DNA from: Candidatus Bathyarchaeota archaeon
GTDB lineage: Archaea > Thermoproteota > Bathyarchaeia > Bathyarchaeales > Bathyarchaeaceae
Length of the DNA stretch: 16,521 nt
Direction: 5' to 3'
NCBI GenBank assembly: GCA_003662715.1
Contig: QMYO01000009.1
Span: 1 to 16,521 of the forward strand
The notes beneath the pieces are model-generated. The model was given only the letters and a program-made list of their open reading frames with translations. It did no database searches and was not told where the DNA came from. This document shows positions 6,126-13,174 of the stretch, piece by piece. The first letter of the stretch is position 1; every line of letters begins with the position of its first letter. The position numbers were made by a program, and so were the translations under genes.

Positions 6126-7894
6126 ATGCTCACAAGCTGTGGAACAAAGATGGATGCCAACAAAGTGATGACTACGAGCAAGGCGGAGTGCTTAAATCCA
6201 GCCGCTATGGACTCTCCAGCAATTTTGCCCGCCACTAACCCAATCATGTACACGTGAAATATAACTGAAATAGTGAAAAGGGTAGCGATAGAGCTTAAAT
6301 CAGTGGTCTCGCCTCCTATAGCGCCCATACTCACCGTCTTAGAAACGAGCACCAGCATCATAAGCGTCGTCGACATAAGCAAAATTGCAGCAAAATAGGG
6401 CACAATTATGTAGGGTCTAGTACTCGCCCTCTTCTCTTTCTCCACTTCCTGAGTCATGTGGTTGAATCTTGCCAGTGCCTCAATTGTTGAGATAGTTCCG
6501 CCACCTACGTCAATCGTTTCCACAAGTAGGAATATGACTATCTGCGACAACCAGCTCTTAGTCCGTTTCAGAAAACCTTCAAAAACCTGCCTCAACGAAA
6601 CACCCCAGGAAAGTTCAGATGAAATCTGGCTCAAGTGCTTGCTGAATTCCCCATAGTTACGCTTTGAAAGGCTTTCAATACACTTCTCTGGGGACAATCC
6701 AGTTTTTCTAATTTCAGTTAGGTCGCGAAGAAAGTTTGCTATCCCCTGCTCAATACTCAACTTTTTCTTCGCAATCCTCATTTGAACTATGGCTGGAGGC
6801 GCTGTAGATATAACCAACAAGATGGCGAATGCCAAAGGTAGATCAACAATGCTTTGTATGGCATGAAGGAACGGAATTTGAACCATGCCCATGAAGCTAG
6901 TGAGCAAAAAGAAAACAAAAAGCCCAATCGCTATGCAGATAGCATAGACTTTGTATGGTTCCCAGTCTGTAATCGGGGTTTTAGGTTGCATGTCATGCGC
7001 AAGGTAGATGAAAACAAACGAGAGCATAGGCGCGAAAACGTATGTGTACAATATTATGCCGGAATTAACGGAGATGCCGATGCTATAAATTGATTCAACG
7101 CTAAATAGAATGTAGAAACAGAGAGACATAAGGACCATTACGATGATAAAGGATTCTAGGAGCATGCCAAGGCGTTCAGCAGCGGCTTTAACTCTTGCGG
7201 CTCGAGCTTTAAAGATGTCCTGTGTCTTTGTTTCCAGATAATGCGAAATATCGCCACCCGTTATGACCGTTGAAGCATATCCCCCAAAGAACTCTCGGTA
7301 AATATCTAAAGGATGCTCTTTAGCAGTCTTTTGTAGAGCCGACAACGGGTCCATGCCAAAGACTTCCACTGCTCTCATCAGTTCTCTTGCTTCTTTGCGC
7401 ATTGCGGGCATCAAATCCACCTCAGAAAGCCTCTTAATGCTCATGTAAGGCGATATGCCCCCCGTAGCCATGACGGTAACATACGCCGAGACGAATGGCA
7501 TCTCTCTTTCTAAAGCGTGAGCTCTCTCGCCAGCCTTCATGATTGGTGTAATCATAAACATTATCATGATATATACTGGTGTGGGAACGAGGAAAATTAA
7601 AGGAAGAAATCTAAAGAAGTATAAAAGTACGATTGATATGATAGTGACTGGTGTCGTTAAGAGAGCCAGAAAAAACATTAAGGAAATATAGGTGTCAGGA
7701 TAGATTCTCATTCCTGCCTTCTGTAAATAATCTTTGAATTCAAAGACATTGCCTAAGAATCTAACTGCGAAGCGTCCAAATAGGCGATAGGACCAGCCTT
7801 CAAGAGTGTTGAACAGAGACAGCTGGTTCCACCCTCCTTCTATAAAATTCCTCTGGCCTTGAATAGTACTCAGATATGATTGCTGCGACGTCAT
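6122..7894 (-). CDS. Type II/IV pilus assembly membrane platform protein (T2SS-F, FlaJ/TadC-like)
   Basis: A 590-residue polytopic protein that would form the inner platform on which the ATPase acts. It holds two T2SS-F-type domains. The first covers about residues 128-260 (EMPFVSAYVTVMATGGISPY) and the second about 383-515 (ANFLRDLTEIRKTGLSPEK). Each has the cytosolic helical bundle and following membrane helices. I count about nine hydrophobic segments (~70-115 as two, 243-265, 277-298, 316-336, 350-370, 495-517, 535-557, 570-587). Duplication of the F domain in one long chain is typical of archaeal FlaJ/PilC proteins. The ATG at 7894 lies 95 bp inside the ATPase gene. Within the overlap is GGAGGG (near 7835), but no in-frame ATG, GTG or TTG follows it until residue 62. 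The long overlap is therefore probably real. It is coupled downstream by ATGA. Confidence 0.92.
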   Translation of the reverse strand: MTSQQSYLSTIQGQRNFIEGGWNQLSLFNTLEGWSYRLFGRFAVRFLGNVFEFKDYLQKAGMRIYPDTYISLMFFLALLTTPVTIISIVLLYFFRFLPLIFLVPTPVYIMIMFMITPIMKAGERAHALEREMPFVSAYVTVMATGGISPYMSIKRLSEVDLMPAMRKEARELMRAVEVFGMDPLSALQKTAKEHPLDIYREFFGGYASTVITGGDISHYLETKTQDIFKARAARVKAAAERLGMLLESFIIVMVLMSLCFYILFSVESIYSIGISVNSGIILYTYVFAPMLSFVFIYLAHDMQPKTPITDWEPYKVYAICIAIGLFVFFLLTSFMGMVQIPFLHAIQSIVDLPLAFAILLVISTAPPAIVQMRIAKKKLSIEQGIANFLRDLTEIRKTGLSPEKCIESLSKRNYGEFSKHLSQISSELSWGVSLRQVFEGFLKRTKSWLSQIVIFLLVETIDVGGGTISTIEALARFNHMTQEVEKEKRASTRPYIIVPYFAAILLMSTTLMMLVLVSKTVSMGAIGGETTDLSSIATLFTISVIFHVYMIGLVAGKIAGESIAAGFKHSALLVVITLLASIFVPQLVSI

Positions 7895-9407
7895 GATAGC
7901 TTCGTATTTTTCGTCTTCGCATCCAAGCCAACACGTTTTTGCGACGATTCATTTCTTCAATCAAGTCCACTTGGCTAACGCCAAGGTGTTTCGATAACTT
8001 AGGAAACAATACGCTTCTACTTAAATAGGCGCTGAAAGAGTCTTGGGCTGGGTCCCATTCAAACACGTTGTGATAATTTTCATAATCAGCAATTTCGTCT
8101 AGGGAAGTCATTCGTCTAAAGGCCCTTGTTTCACCATCTTTTTTTAAGTGTACTCTTTGAATGATTGCGACAATGTTCATTAGAGGTATGTAAGCGGGGG
8201 CTATATCCATGGGTTTCTGAGTTAAACGTTTGACGGCGGAGTCAAGGCTTTCCGCATGCATTGTGCACATGCCTCCGTGTCCTGTCGCTAAAGCTTGGAA
8301 TAGAACATATGCTTCGCTACCTCGAACCTCACCAACAATCAAGTAGTCTGGACGATGCCTTAAGGAGGCCTTAACTAAATCAAAGAGAGATACTTCACCG
8401 CTTTGATTCTCTCCGAGACCATAGCTTCGTCTTGAAATGAATGAAACCCAGTTTTCATGAGAAAGATTGAGTTCAGCAGTTTCTTCGATTGTGAGAATTT
8501 TGCTTCCAGGTTTGATTAGGCAAGCTAGAGCATTTAAGGTAGTAGTTTTGCCCGCTCCTGTTCCACCTAATACCATGATGGATGCTCTGTTTTCTAGCCC
8601 CATCCAGAAATACGCTGCTATCTCTTCAGACAAGGTTCCAATATTGATTAAATCAATGATGGAATAGGGATCCTCTCGGAATTTTCTGATTGTGAAAGTT
8701 GTTCCGAATGGAGTTACTTCCCGCCTGTAACAAACGGCAAGTCTGTGTTTTCCGGGGAGAGAGGCGTCAACTATTGGGAATGCAGAGCTAATGTGTTTCC
8801 CAGCCATGTGAACTAACTTAACCATTAGGTTATTCAGTTCTTCATCGTCTTTGAAGATGAGGTTTGTTTCGATGCTCTCGTATTTTCTGTGCCAAATGTA
8901 GACTGGTTTATTGACGCCATCGCAGGAAATGTCTTCGATGTTAGGGTCTCGCATTAACGCATCGATTTTACCGAAGCCTACGAGGTCTCGTTCTGCGTGG
9001 TATAGAATCTTAGACCATGAAACATCGGCTAACCAGCCTAGGCTTATACGGTATTTTTCAATGATTTTTTTTGCTTCTCTGTCAAAGAAGGTTCTAGGGT
9101 CTTTGATTTCCTCTCTTGGTGAGCGAATCTCTGCGAGTAGAATTTCTAATATTCGATTGTATATGTCTCGTTCAAATTCGTCGAGTGGAAGTTCGTCTAG
9201 GATGTACTTATACTCGCCTGTTGATGGGTTCTGTACAATCACAGCGTGGGCAAATGGTTCATATAATGCGGTTCTTTCAACTGTGACGTAGCCTCTTGGG
9301 ATGGGGATTGGCGGTGCAGGAGGTATAGGTTCTTCCTTACGTTTTTTGGGATTGAAGGTGATTCTTATGCGTTTTAGTTTGGCGAGTTTCTTTTTAAGCT
9401 GTGGCAT
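7800..9407 (-). CDS. Type IV pilus assembly ATPase (FlaI/TadA/VirB11 family)
   Basis: A 535-residue cytosolic secretion ATPase that would power filament assembly. The motifs are in family order. Walker A is GGTGAGKTTT (281-290), the Asp box is EETAEL (309-313 region), and Walker B is YLIVGEVRG (355-363). The His box is ATGHGGMCTMHAES (374-387). The N-terminal ~120 residues include a basic, proline-rich leader and a helical domain. Residues 150-250 form the family N-terminal sensor region (DPNIEDI, TFTIRKFR). Length fits archaeal FlaI/TadA homologues. ATG 9407 has a strong ribosome binding site (GGGAGGA, 9411-9417). The next gene, the membrane platform, begins inside its last 95 bp, and this is the first gene of a four-gene unit. 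No KaiC-like FlaH is near, which argues against an archaellum. Confidence 0.95.
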   Translation of the reverse strand: MPQLKKKLAKLKRIRITFNPKKRKEEPIPPAPPIPIPRGYVTVERTALYEPFAHAVIVQNPSTGEYKYILDELPLDEFERDIYNRILEILLAEIRSPREEIKDPRTFFDREAKKIIEKYRISLGWLADVSWSKILYHAERDLVGFGKIDALMRDPNIEDISCDGVNKPVYIWHRKYESIETNLIFKDDEELNNLMVKLVHMAGKHISSAFPIVDASLPGKHRLAVCYRREVTPFGTTFTIRKFREDPYSIIDLINIGTLSEEIAAYFWMGLENRASIMVLGGTGAGKTTTLNALACLIKPGSKILTIEETAELNLSHENWVSFISRRSYGLGENQSGEVSLFDLVKASLRHRPDYLIVGEVRGSEAYVLFQALATGHGGMCTMHAESLDSAVKRLTQKPMDIAPAYIPLMNIVAIIQRVHLKKDGETRAFRRMTSLDEIADYENYHNVFEWDPAQDSFSAYLSRSVLFPKLSKHLGVSQVDLIEEMNRRKNVLAWMRRRKIRSYHDVAAIISEYYSRPEEFYRRRVEPAVSVQHS

Positions 9408-9441
9408 TGTTCCTCCCTTCCATTATAGGGTGATGTGGATA

Positions 9442-9465
9442 ATCCGTTAAATATTGCATCTTACT
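9442..9465 (-). promoter_or_regulatory. Shared-motif promoter of the ATPase operon
   Basis: The minus-strand box AGTAAGATGCAATATTTAA matches the beta-helix gene's box at 16 of 19 positions. The TTAA core is 40 bp from the ATPase ATG, exactly the spacing found at the beta-helix gene. Transcription starting ~25 bp downstream would leave a short leader holding the GGGAGGA ribosome binding site. Confidence 0.55.
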
Positions 9466-9517
9466 ATACACTACTACGATTAGCAGACATACACCCGCAA
9501 AATCAACAATCAACAAC

Positions 9518-11941
9518 CTATTCCTCCTCCCAAGTTATGCCTATAATCTTTAATTTAAACAAGACAACAACTACAACAACCACTGCAATCGCTGCAATTA
9601 TCAATATTAGAGTTGTTAACGGCAAACCAGTTACACCAGGTCCCGGAACAGCTTTAGGAATCACAGTTATCGTCACTTGATCTTCACCATTAACATAACC
9701 GCTCTTTGCGGCTGTTGCTGTGAGGGTGACATTAAATTGTGTAGATGTTTTAGGAGCAGCGAAGGTGAACGTGAAGTAACCATTTGAATTGGTGGTTCCA
9801 TTAGTCGCGGAGAAGCTTCCGCCACCATCAGAGGATAGAAGGACTGTTGCGCTTGGAATTGGGGTTCCGTTATATGTTACAAGGACAGTCATTTGCGCTA
9901 TTTCTTCAGAATCAAGAGTGGTAGGGTTGCCAGCGAATTGGATAGCGAGTATTCTAGGTTCTATGGTTAGTTTTGTTTGTCCTTGACCATCTATGTAGCC
10001 GGTTTTTGTAGCGGTCGCTGTGATGGTGAGGTTTAACTGAGTTATTGTTTGAGGAGCAGTAAAAACGAAGGTAACGTCACCATTTGAATCGGTGGTTCCA
10101 GTTTGTGCAGAGAAGTTTCCGCCGCCATCAGACGATATCGTAACTGCGGCGTCTGCAATAGATTGTCCAACAGATGTCACATGAACTTTCACATTTGATG
10201 TTGCTTCAGAAACGATGCTGGTAGGATTAGCAGTGACTTGGACTAATAGAATGGGCAAGACTTCTAGATACTTGTAGTCAGAGCCATCTGCGTAACCACT
10301 CTTTGAGGCAGTTGCTATGATTCTTACGTTTGTTATTTGAGTTACATTTGGGGCAGCAAACGTTGTAGTGAAGTAACCTGACGCGTTTGTAAAGCCAGAT
10401 GAAGGTGAGAAGCTTCCAGCTTTTACTGAGAATAGGGTAATGCTTGCGTTTTCTATCGCACTAGTTCCGTCTGTCACATGAACTGTAACTGATATTTGTT
10501 CTTCAGAGCCAATTGTGTAAGCGCTTGGGGCGAGTGAAATATTTAGGGGCGTGAGGCCTTGTTGAACATTTATTGTTACCGTTGCAGAATTGGTACTGTT
10601 GACACCGAAATCATCCATTACTGTGACTTTTGCATTATAGACTCCAACGGAAGAATATTCGTGAACAACGATTGACAGTGTTGTCCAACCACTGTTCTTT
10701 CCATCTCCAAAATCGAAAAAGTATTGGTCAACACGTCTATCATCGCTTGAAGTGGTAGCAATGAACGTGACGGTTTGATTTGGCGGAACCAAAGTCTTGT
10801 CTGTCAAAAGCCTTGCTGTGGGACGCTCATTGATATATCCAATTGGAGCAGTTAAGAAGAATATGAAATCTAGACTCACTCCATCGCCGCCAACAGGGTC
10901 GCCCTTTCCATCCGGGTTTAACGATATATGGTAGGGTCCGGTTTCGTCGCCCCAATAGTTGTATTCTGCATCAACGGTAACATTAACATTAGATGATACG
11001 TCCATGCCCATTTCATTGCCATAAATATCATTCCAGTGTGCTGTATGAGTCCATTGGGCAGAGTAGTAAGTTGGTTTTTGATAGAAAATTCCGATGGTGT
11101 TGTATGAAATAGAATTATTGGTGATGGATGTGCTTGCTTGACCTGAAACGTGGAATCCCCTATTGTTTGCTGAAAGAATGTTGTAGAGAATATCAACATT
11201 GCTGTATGCATTTGCATCAAGCTGTATTCCGCTTTGCGTGTTAGATAGCACATTATTCTGGGTTATGTTTACTCCTGAGGTTGAGTTTCCAGTTAAGAAT
11301 ATGCCATTTGCATTTGATCTTATGGTGTTGTCTTGTATGGTAACTTGATTATCACCGGTTACGTGGATGCCGCTTTGGATGTTGTTGGTTATTTCATTGT
11401 TGCGGATTACCACCGTACCCTCTTCTATGGTTATTCCGTTTTGAAGATTAGTGCTTATTTCACAGTTTTTGATTTCTACATTGCCATTTTCTATAGTTGT
11501 ACCATTTGTTGCGTACTTCACAGAACAATACGCTAACGTAGATTGTAGCGTCCTATTAGAAAAAATGATTGAGCCCCAATCTCCTGCTTGGGGCTGATGC
11601 TTGTTTGAGGTGAACGTTATCATGTTATCGGGTGTACCATTAGCGATGAGTTTTCCATTCACAATCAGCCAGAAGTTTCCTCCAAACCTTACCTCAACTC
11701 CAGGCTCTATAGTTAATGTAGCATTTGGGTAAACAGTTACGTTTTTAGACACCACGAATGGGCTGTCTATTAGCGTCCAAACAGTATCTTGTGTAATATC
11801 ACCCTCTATGTAGGTTGCATTTGCAGCGGAAAAGAAGAAGCTATTTGTAAATGTAAGAATAGCTAAAACTATGATTAATAAAAGAGAGAGCGGCTTCAAC
11901 TTTTTTTCTAGCTTTGATGATAGGAATTTGAGTTGTTCCAT
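9518..11941 (-). CDS. Large surface protein: parallel beta-helix, PKD, three Ig-like repeats, C-terminal anchor
   Basis: An 807-residue secreted protein. A basic N-terminus and hydrophobic segment (residues ~17-40) form a Sec signal. Residues ~45-345 are a right-handed parallel beta-helix of NosD/pectate-lyase type, with repeated NxI, SGI and NGI turns such as NNEITNNIQSGIHV. A PKD domain covers ~373-458 (FDFGDG, then VHEYSSVGVY). Three ~99-residue Ig/invasin-like repeats follow (~464-761), then a Pro-Gly linker, one membrane helix (~773-797) and a short tail ending EEE. Around 20 sequons are present. The fold suggests carbohydrate binding or adhesion, or an S-layer-linked stalk, anchored outside the membrane. 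I used ATG 11941 because AGGAGA sits just upstream; a TTG at 11959 would overlap that site. It shares the ATPase promoter motif, so it is probably part of the filament system. The ligand is unknown. Confidence 0.85.
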   Translation of the reverse strand: MEQLKFLSSKLEKKLKPLSLLLIIVLAILTFTNSFFFSAANATYIEGDITQDTVWTLIDSPFVVSKNVTVYPNATLTIEPGVEVRFGGNFWLIVNGKLIANGTPDNMITFTSNKHQPQAGDWGSIIFSNRTLQSTLAYCSVKYATNGTTIENGNVEIKNCEISTNLQNGITIEEGTVVIRNNEITNNIQSGIHVTGDNQVTIQDNTIRSNANGIFLTGNSTSGVNITQNNVLSNTQSGIQLDANAYSNVDILYNILSANNRGFHVSGQASTSITNNSISYNTIGIFYQKPTYYSAQWTHTAHWNDIYGNEMGMDVSSNVNVTVDAEYNYWGDETGPYHISLNPDGKGDPVGGDGVSLDFIFFLTAPIGYINERPTARLLTDKTLVPPNQTVTFIATTSSDDRRVDQYFFDFGDGKNSGWTTLSIVVHEYSSVGVYNAKVTVMDDFGVNSTNSATVTINVQQGLTPLNISLAPSAYTIGSEEQISVTVHVTDGTSAIENASITLFSVKAGSFSPSSGFTNASGYFTTTFAAPNVTQITNVRIIATASKSGYADGSDYKYLEVLPILLVQVTANPTSIVSEATSNVKVHVTSVGQSIADAAVTISSDGGGNFSAQTGTTDSNGDVTFVFTAPQTITQLNLTITATATKTGYIDGQGQTKLTIEPRILAIQFAGNPTTLDSEEIAQMTVLVTYNGTPIPSATVLLSSDGGGSFSATNGTTNSNGYFTFTFAAPKTSTQFNVTLTATAAKSGYVNGEDQVTITVIPKAVPGPGVTGLPLTTLILIIAAIAVVVVVVVLFKLKIIGITWEEE
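9659..10552 (-). repeat. Three tandem ~297-bp repeats encoding Ig-like domains
   Basis: Three consecutive units of about 99 codons lie inside the surface protein gene (about 10253-10552, 9956-10252 and 9659-9955). Each carries a common core, for example SSDGGGNFSAQTGTTDSNGD in the second and SSDGGGSFSATNGTTNSNGY in the third. Each ends with a TATASKSGY-type motif. The second and third are the most alike, so they are probably the most recent duplication. The first is more diverged. Confidence 0.85.
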
Positions 11942-11975
11942 TGTTGTTCTCCTATACAATAGATTTAGTTCATGT

Positions 11976-11999
11976 CTGTATTAAATCTTGCGTCTTACG
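11976..11999 (-). promoter_or_regulatory. Shared-motif promoter of the beta-helix surface protein gene
   Basis: The minus-strand box CGTAAGACGCAAGATTTAA followed by TACAG is the clearest copy of the shared element. It is the tandem heptamer GTAAGAC-GCAAGAT abutting TTAA. The core is 40 bp from ATG 11941. The AGATTTA of this box also pairs as an inverted repeat with TAAATCT on the same strand nearer the gene (plus coordinates 11961-11967 and 11982-11988). Confidence 0.55.
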
Positions 12000-12153
12000 A
12001 AATATTAGTATTGCTATAAGAACACACATATATAATGAAAAACAAAAGCAGAGAACACAGGAATCCTATAAGAAGCTCTTGAAGAAGACACGTTTGTTTT
12101 CTCGACGTCTTGTGAAGCGAGAGTTATTTCAGAAATCGTAATATAAGTTAAAT

Positions 12154-12162
12154 GCTTAAAAG
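12154..12162 (+). promoter_or_regulatory. Candidate TATA box of winged-helix gene 12181
   Basis: GCTTAAAAG is centred about 23 bp before ATG 12181, the spacing expected of a leaderless archaeal transcript. No ribosome binding site is visible ahead of the ATG, which agrees. Confidence 0.45.
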
Positions 12163-12180
12163 TAGAAATATACACTAAAG

Positions 12181-12540
12181 ATGAAATATGAAAAGAAAGG
12201 GTTGAGTAGCGAATTGGCAAAAGAAGAAATCATCAAACGCATCCTCACCGACAAAAAACTATCAGCAATTAAATCGATGCTGGAAAAAGATCACGCAATT
12301 GACTGTATCTTTCTTCTATATCTGGATAAAGGTCGCTGGAAGAACGCTAAAGAGTTCATGCAAAGCCATAATCTAACTCTCAGCGATGGAACGTTTAGAT
12401 CAAGGATGATGGAGATTGAGGACCTTGGATTAGCTAAGAGCGTGCCCATAGACCCATTGAAGAAGTACTATGTGATAACTGAGTTCGGTGAGAAGGTAGC
12501 GCGGCTTCTTTTGGAGCTTTTTGAGGCGGTTGCTGTTTAG
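12181..12540 (+). CDS. Winged-helix DNA-binding protein, candidate pilin regulator
   Basis: A 119-residue basic-to-neutral protein with the layout of a small archaeal winged-helix regulator. Helices occur at ~10-35, then LLYLDKGRWKNAKEFMQSHN and LSDGTFRSRMMEIEDLGLA. The latter looks like the recognition helix and its follower. A wing (PIDPLKKYYVITEFGEKVA) and a C-terminal helix end the chain. It resembles the MarR/ArsR superfamily fold rather than a named family. No effector domain is present. It is read towards the second major pilin, whose start is 119 bp beyond its stop and has its own promoter. It is also divergent from the beta-helix gene. This position makes it a natural candidate regulator of the shared promoter motif, which is inference. 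The transcript looks leaderless. Confidence 0.75.
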   Translation: MKYEKKGLSSELAKEEIIKRILTDKKLSAIKSMLEKDHAIDCIFLLYLDKGRWKNAKEFMQSHNLTLSDGTFRSRMMEIEDLGLAKSVPIDPLKKYYVITEFGEKVARLLLELFEAVAV

Positions 12541-12572
12541 CTGTTCGTGGGTTTGGGTTAGTTGTTTCTTTT

Positions 12573-12619
12573 GAATAGAGAGTATTGAGTCGTAAGATTT
12601 AAATCTCTATACTCTATTC
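12573..12619 (+). promoter_or_regulatory. Promoter and inverted repeat of the second major pilin
   Basis: The shared motif is ATTGAGTCGTAAGATTTAA (12584-12602). Its core lies within the perfect palindrome AGATTTAAATCT (12595-12606). Outside this, GAATAGAGAGTAT (12573-12585) and ATACTCTATTC (12609-12619) form an inverted repeat, perfect over AGAGTAT/ATACTCT with a 2-nt difference further out. The TTAA core is 58 bp from ATG 12660. A leader of ~35 nt would contain GGAGGG. The right arm falls between TATA and the expected start site, a classic repressor position. Confidence 0.5.
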
Positions 12620-12659
12620 TATGTTACTTGAAACCTCAGAAGGAGGGATAAGAACAAAA

Positions 12660-13091
12660 ATGAAAAAACTCTGGAAAGGAAAGAAGGCGTTAAGCCCCGT
12701 GGTTGCAGCGATAATCTTGATTGCAGTGACCGTGGCAGTTTCAATAGCTGTCGCAGCTTGGATGGGAGCACTAACATTCACATTCATGGGAACAGAGCAA
12801 CTTGAAATCCGAGGAGTCACATTCAGCGGCACCTCTGGCGCTAACAACAACACTATCATCCTAACAGTTCAGAACACTGGAACAGCAGACTTGACGGTTG
12901 ACGCATACAAACTAGGCGTTAGCGGGACACAACATGATATAACTGATGTTTCTGTAGCTCAAGGCGCTAGTACAACTGTAACCTGTACAACAGGAGCAGA
13001 CGGCGAAGCATGGACTAGTGGAACCACATATGACATATATCTGATCACATCTACGGGCAAACAGTTCCCATACAGAGCTACAGCGCCTTAG
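12660..13091 (+). CDS. Archaeal type IV pilin (second major-pilin type)
   Basis: A 143-residue pilin. The leader MKKLWKGKKA/LSPVVAAIILIA is a class III signal with likely cleavage after Ala10, followed by a ~25-residue hydrophobic helix. The secreted domain is small, Thr- and Gly-rich, with one sequon (NNT). Its last ~27 residues (AWTSGTTY, then T, G, F and a terminal AP) align with the end of the pilin at 916. ATG 12660 is preferred: GGAGGG lies 12 nt upstream and the leader then has normal length. The frame is open to ATG 12621, but that start would lie before the ribosome binding site and add 13 residues. It is preceded by a well-formed promoter and followed by a small hairpin. Three genes on the same strand follow, so it may lead an operon with them. 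Confidence 0.92.
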   Translation: MKKLWKGKKALSPVVAAIILIAVTVAVSIAVAAWMGALTFTFMGTEQLEIRGVTFSGTSGANNNTIILTVQNTGTADLTVDAYKLGVSGTQHDITDVSVAQGASTTVTCTTGADGEAWTSGTTYDIYLITSTGKQFPYRATAP

Positions 13092-13118
13092 TGGACGAAA
13101 TGACAAAAAACGTCAACC

Positions 13119-13151
13119 TGAGAAGTTGGGGTAGGGGAACCTAGCCTCTCA
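13119..13151 (+). other. Small RNA hairpin between pilin and downstream genes
   Basis: TGAGA (13119-13123) pairs with TCTCA (13147-13151). Inside, GG and TAGG pair with CCTA and CC around a GGAA (GNRA-type) tetraloop, with a 5-nt bulge and one mismatch. It lies 28 bp after the pilin stop and 10 bp before the next ribosome binding site. It could stabilise the pilin mRNA or reduce read-through to the weaker downstream genes. It lacks a T-run, so it is not an obvious terminator. Confidence 0.35.
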
Positions 13152-13174
13152 AATAATCCTTGGAGGTGTTTACA

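Noticed and set aside
2244..9407. Archaellum (flagellum) operon
   Set aside because: ATPase and platform proteins resemble FlaI and FlaJ, but no FlaH (KaiC-like) gene or recognisable archaellin set is present, so a type IV pilus fits better.
9435..9680. Plus-strand open frame of 81 codons with a Thr run
   Set aside because: It is the complement of the Val-rich membrane anchor of the surface protein and of the ATPase promoter. The low-complexity ACA/ACT run comes from the poly-Val helix.
12078..12115. AAGAC ... GTCTT inverted repeat in the gap before the winged-helix gene
   Set aside because: Only five base pairs with a long loop and no extension; expected by chance.
12014..12220. Minus-strand open frame of 68 codons between the surface protein and the winged-helix gene
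   Set aside because: It overlaps the start and promoter of the well-supported gene at 12181, and the product shows no domain pattern.
12621..12659. Upstream ATG of the second pilin giving 13 more residues
   Set aside because: The GGAGGG ribosome binding site lies inside this stretch, and the predicted transcription start is at or after the upstream ATG.
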